Origin: Sweltsa coloradensis
Lineage: Eukaryota > Arthropoda > Insecta > Plecoptera > Chloroperlidae
Length of the DNA stretch: 64,000 bases
Direction: 5' to 3'
Assembly: GCA_024449915.1 (NCBI GenBank)
Contig: JAMZAV010000802.1
Location: 124,001-188,000 of the forward strand
Shown here one piece after another: positions 59,116 to 64,000 of the stretch; the first letter of the stretch is position 1; every line of letters starts with the position of its first letter. The translations under genes were made by a program, and so were the position numbers. The notes beneath the pieces are model-generated. The model was not told the DNA's origin and ran no database searches. It saw nothing but the letters and a program-made list of their open reading frames with translations.

Positions 59116-62100
59116 GTGGAAATTGGAAACTGTTCACGGAAAGTGATATCTACTTAAATTAATGATAGCTCTGGAACTATTGCAAATTACATCCACATAA
59201 CACGTTATTCAATTCAATTGTTTCATAGTTGGGCAGGTATGAGTACTAGAATCAACTGAGACAGTCGGATTAAATGACAGGTTAAGCTCATTACATATCG
59301 GAGTTGAGCGAAGCATTCCATTCAGCTAAGTGGCACTCCCTATATTCGGCTAGGTAAACGTTTAGGTTTTGTGCGGGAACAACATGAAGGTATAAATAGG
59401 AATGATCTGACCATGTGCTCACTTCGAAAACAAGTATTTTCAGGTGTGATAAGCAAGGCTTTCATTCATTGAGAAGTTGTCTTCTTGCTTACGATAACTC
59501 TTTCGTGTGTCCTTTTCCATCTTCTGACACAAATTGTAATTTATAAAAGTTCTGAGTTTTAGCCCCTGTTGGGAGAGTTTAACGATACCTGCTATGAACA
59601 ATGCAAACGTATTAAACATTTTTATATCTATGTATTCTGACGTTTTGATAGATTTATAATTATTTTTGTCAAAGTTGATGGAAAACCGCAAAATGTAATC
59701 AATAACAAGTCTTAACAGAGTACGAAAAAACCGCATAAAATAAATAAACACGAAAAAGCCACAAATATGAATTTTACTACACAGGTATCATTTAACAAAA
59801 AAATGTTGCCATATTTTATCATGTAATCATGTTTATTATATGTGTTTTGTTTGGTTGTTCTGTTGAAGTGTTTTTATCTGTGTTTTTAATTTTGTTTTTT
59901 AATCCATCCGACAATGAAAGATGCAATTCTATCGAAACGACAGTAGGCCCACATAAAAAAAAAATTAAGCTATAACGTGGCCTTCTTACAAATTATAATG
60001 GATTGTTTGAAGATGTCAACATACAAATAACCACGAAAACCCAAGTACTTCCGTATTTATGTTTAACCTTGGACTTTAAGTAGGCGACAATGACGCTGTC
60101 ATGATGACATCTGCGAAGGCACTTTATACGTTTCTGCATAAAATATTATCACATTTGTTAATATGTCATTCATTTTATTTCAATCTAATTATATATTTAT
60201 TCAGTTTAAAAAAAACACTGTTCATTTCCAGCGCATTTGTGTTATCCTTACATCATTCATTGCCATTTAAAAACAGTATACCAGAATATAAAACAAATAA
60301 ATTTAATAAATAACTCTTTCAGGGTGAGAGCGTAAAAAAACTGTCAATATTGGCTCCATCAGTAACGCGTTGGGATAGATAGCTCCAAGTCTATGGAATT
60401 TGACTGACAAATTGATTGAACGAAGATTTACTTTAATAACAGCAAAATATGTTTAAAACTTTTGTGAGAAAAACCATTTCTCTGCCATCATATTCAAATT
60501 ATTTTTGATTCATATTAGAGAAACAAGTAGCAATAGCACAAAATTTACTTTGGAACATTTCATGCCTTATGCGGGATTCGAACACGCATTTGACATGATT
60601 AGAAAGTTTTAAACTGTCCGTCAAGGAATTCAGAATATTTAGCGATCATCGACAGATAACGATTGAAAACAATTACGTTTGTACAGATTGAAAAAATGAA
60701 CGTAATTCAGGTAAAAAAAGTTCAGTATTTCATTTTATTTCTCAACCACGTAAATGTCAAGTCTACAGCTTATTAAAAATCTCACAACAACAAAAGCTTT
60801 CGTTTTCTAACAACTTGTGTCAAATTACTGAAAGTGCATTACAGGCAATCGGATAAAACATTGCAACAAAGAAACCTAAGTGGACCCCACGCACATATCT
60901 CAATATTACAACACCTTGATAACAAAGCCATCTTGTTCTTGTAACATCACAGCGCAGCCCATCTACACTTTATCACAAGTGAAAAGCAAATAAAACACTT
61001 GATAGCATGATAGTTTGTTTGGTGTGTGTTTGTATGAAACATAGAAAGTATCCAGGAAGGTCCTCCATTTGTGATTTGACCCGTCATAAAAGAAACGTTT
61101 GTGTTAATCGTTGAGAAATAACACTATTGTTAATTATGCCATAAATAACTTGTTGGTGACTTTTGACACCCGGAATCAATATTAAATACTAACGAAACAT
61201 TTCTAAGACCGGCGCTTCGTCAAATATATTTCACTATTTTTACGTGTGAACGAGTCTTATTAAGCCAAGCTTTGCCCTCAACTCAAATGCGCGCATTCAG
61301 GTATTGATGATTTCTGATGAACGGTTGGTAATATCATTACCAAATTTTGCATGAATGTTAATAAAGTACTTTTATATTGATATCTCAATTTGATTGAAAA
61401 AAATATGCCTCAAAGATCCATTGCGAGTCATAAGGCCAAAACGTGAAAAAAATGGGGAAATTCAAAACATGGATTTCAATTCTTGAAAATCCGATCAAAC
61501 CGTTTATCCTAAGATAAAACCAAATGAATCTCCGCGTTCACATTGATTAAAACGTTGATATTCACTATGCAAATTTGAGTTAAAAAATCTGTTACACTTG
61601 AAATAAATTCTCGAAGTTGACTAAAATGGAGTAAATTACGGGGATTTCACTAATTTTGAATTCAAAATCAATGAATTAATTTAGGAATACACTTACTGGA
61701 TATCATAGATTTATTCTTTATTAACATTAGTGTGAAATTTAATAACGGTGTTTCAAACCGTTTGCCCAGAAAAAAGCTCCTACAACTCATCTCGGCGCCC
61801 TTATACATCTGCAATAAGAGGAAGTGCAGTACGAAATAATCTTGCAGTTTACTTTTTAGGACCTATGATCACCCATTTACCCGAAACATTTTAGAACTAT
61901 CATTATCAAACCGGTCGAATTTTCAATAAACATTGTTTGGCACTTTTAGATTCACCTGGAAAATATATTTGTACATTTTCTAAAAAGTAGTAACTTTGTA
62001 AAAATTTAGTTCGTTCTGATACATTTCACCAATTAATTATGTTTTACAAAATTAATATGGGTGTGTGTTGAGTAAACACACTAAGCAAAACATCTTGGGA

Positions 62101-62944
62101 TTGTATATCAAATCATCGCTATGTGAATTTGTCAATTTCTTTTTATAAAAGAAAAACTCAAATTGTCTTTTGGGAAAGAATAACGCCTTTCCCCATCTAG
62201 TTTTTTCATCGTATTTTTTTGTCTCGCATTTTTGCGATTACCCTTTTATAGCCATGATTTCCAATGAAGAAGTTTCTCATGCCCGGAGCGCTTTAGAATC
62301 TAAAAAGAAGATAGTAAAGAGTTACGTAATAATTATGCAATACTGTTTGAATTGAAAACGATCTATGGATACATTCCATACATGGATGAGGAAATAGTTG
62401 TTAGTGGTTATTGCTTAATGACTTTGGAATTATTTTTAAAATACTTAAGTAAAAAACGAATAAGTTAGCTTAATATTTTAGTTGTTTCCCAATAGATGAT
62501 AAAAATAGAATGGAAATTGAAACACCGTGTAGGCGAAGAAAACTCACAATTCATGTCTAGACAGGTGAAGGACAGTATTGCCTAGGATGTCATTGAAGAG
62601 GGGGGTTACGTTGCTGGAGACGTCTGCGGCATGTGTTTTATAGCACAGCACAATGAGAATTAAGAGTGTGTTCGAATGAATGTAGCGTGAAGCCGAACCG
62701 TGTCTCGTTCAACACAATAATATTTGCAAGGCATCGAATCCAAGAAATATATTTGATCCACACAGAAAGGATGTGTACTACCGGTTATAGTATTAAAAAA
62801 AAACAACATACGTACACAATTCAAATTACAGAAAGTGTGTCTTGGTTATTACTATTTCACCATTAGGCCTATAATTTGAATTTCTAAATATTAACATAAG
62901 TAAATAAATAAGCGTTGAAAGTAAAATGGGATCATAAATTTATT
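59116..62944. other. Long unannotated AT-rich stretch
   Basis: No gene can be supported. A lone B-box-like gggattcgaacacgc occurs at about 60,572. Other short frames look like chance. Confidence 0.35.
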
Positions 62945-63080
62945 TATTTACATTTTGTCCCTCTATAATATGGTAGTCCCTATATTATACATCACCTTTA
63001 TGTCCGTCTGTGCCTGTGTCACGTCTCACGATGAAACAGTAGGTACATGATATCCGATTGACATAAGATTGCCGATTTGC
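62945..63080 (+). repeat. Family B-like repeat, 5' part
   Basis: ttatttatttacat, then ctttatgtccgtctgtgcct, gtgtcacgtctcacgatgaa and ccgattgacataagattg follow the family B 5' order. The 3' part is absent. Confidence 0.5.
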
Positions 63081-63500
63081 AGATTGCGTTTTAGGCAAAT
63101 TGCTGATCGCTCGGCTCTCACACCACAGGTGTTTGAAATTTTGAACAGATGTCATGAAAGTGAAAATATAGGACTCTACTTACAGTAACACATTCTATAA
63201 TTTAAAAAAATAGTTTTCTCGAAATTCGATTTTGAAGTCCAAAATTAACAATATTCGTGAATTTGTTTTAGCTGATTAAGACATTTAAAAAAAAACATGA
63301 CAGTAGGGCTGTTCATGTGTGCTTTATTGACAACTTTGCAAAATTTCATATCGTTGGACGCTTCTTGGCCAAGCGAATAGCTATTTGCGTCCTGAAACCA
63401 TCAAAATTACATGAAAGAAGCACACATATGTTTTAGCTGGAGGTTAGCGTAGGTGTGATTCGTCTCAGAAAGCGGCACTGCAACCACAAACAGAGGGGAC
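63081..63500 (+). repeat. Diverged family A-like segment
   Basis: gctttattgacaactttgca followed by aaatttcatatcgttgg resembles the 17.3-kb copy (tattgaccctgcaaaatttc). No tail is present. The assignment is tentative. Confidence 0.3.
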
Positions 63501-63800
63501 GATATCTAAATCAGCATAGCGCTAATACAAAGTGCGGATAATATTATCGCCTCGTGCGTGCGTGAGCGCGTGATCACCACTTTCTTCGCTTCTCCACCAC
63601 TTGATCCCGTATTCGTCCGGGTCGAAGAAGGCAGAGAAATTCGGCAGTAATTCACGTGCGGTGAAAACAACTTAGCACGGGAGATAGACACGTGCACCAA
63701 TGTGACCTCCTCATTACCAAGTCGAGTCAAGTCGAGCCGAGGTGTGTAGTCAATCAACCTCAACCTTTTTAACGGTCACCAAGCGACGCAGGTTACAGCG
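63501..63800. promoter_or_regulatory. GC-rich block with E-boxes
   Basis: CpG-rich compared with its flanks, with cacgtg-type motifs at about 63,652 and 63,690 and a gtcgagtcaagtcgag repeat. The 85-codon minus frame (63,506-63,763) has no recognised domain. It could be a promoter or exon region near the window edge. Confidence 0.2.
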
Positions 63801-64000
63801 ATGACACTTGGAAGATTGTGAGACCGGTTACAAATTCGCCAACCATATTTGAATATACACTAGCAATTTATGATTATATAAATGTGAGCAGGAGTACTGA
63901 TGTCAAGAAAGCCTAAATCTGCTTAATTTTAACCGGTTTTGTAAACTTGAACCATAGATAACTCAATGGGAGAGCGTAGAAAGAGAAGACTATAAGAATA
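63801..64000. other. Unannotated end of window
   Basis: AT-rich; nothing recognised. Confidence 0.4.

Overview
This window looks like nuclear DNA from an arthropod, most likely an insect with a large, repeat-rich genome. It is AT-rich, roughly two thirds A+T by eye. I find no long intact open frames and no bacterial gene signals. The content is tRNA-derived SINEs, mariner-type and hAT-type DNA transposons, MITE-like fold-back elements, simple repeats, and one plausible spliced gene start. I cannot name the species.

Layout. 0-10 kb: mostly unique AT-rich DNA with two copies of a repeat I call family A (its tail carries a cttcgcttcgctcatcc motif), a TATG microsatellite, a fold-back element at 2.9-3.1 kb and a SINE at 5.4 kb. 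10.2-15.5 kb: two nearly identical 1.59-kb mariner-superfamily elements in direct orientation, each with a C-terminal transposase remnant. 15.5-25 kb: SINE and LINE-tail debris and a 416-bp MITE with 41-bp inverted repeats. 25.9-31.7 kb is the densest repeat region. It holds a tRNA-like module inside 36-bp inverted repeats, a 16-bp minisatellite that changes orientation, a 1.9-kb inverted-repeat element nested in another fold-back, a 178-bp tandem repeat plus inverted copies of family A, a SINE nested in a repeat I call family B, and a 44-bp perfect palindrome. 35.2-41.1 kb: two hAT-type elements with 8-bp target duplications. 41.8-47.7 kb: two promoter-like islands and the start of a gene. 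54.1-55.0 kb: a 68/69-bp tandem array with a 540-bp higher-order duplication. The rest of 47.7-64 kb holds little I recognise beyond a few GC-richer islands.

Gene content. The one gene I would defend is on the + strand. A TATA box at about 44,044 and a short untranslated exon are proposed to splice over about 3.5 kb to a small exon (47,609-47,650). That exon carries an ATG and 11 codons that look like the start of a signal peptide, followed by a consensus donor site. Later exons are not recognisable, so the gene probably continues beyond the window across a long intron. The product is a secreted or membrane-targeted protein of unknown identity.

Mobile elements. The two mariner copies differ by roughly 1% by eye, so that family moved recently. 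The hAT elements, the MITEs and the 1.9-kb element appear non-autonomous. Several elements are nested, which gives relative insertion ages.
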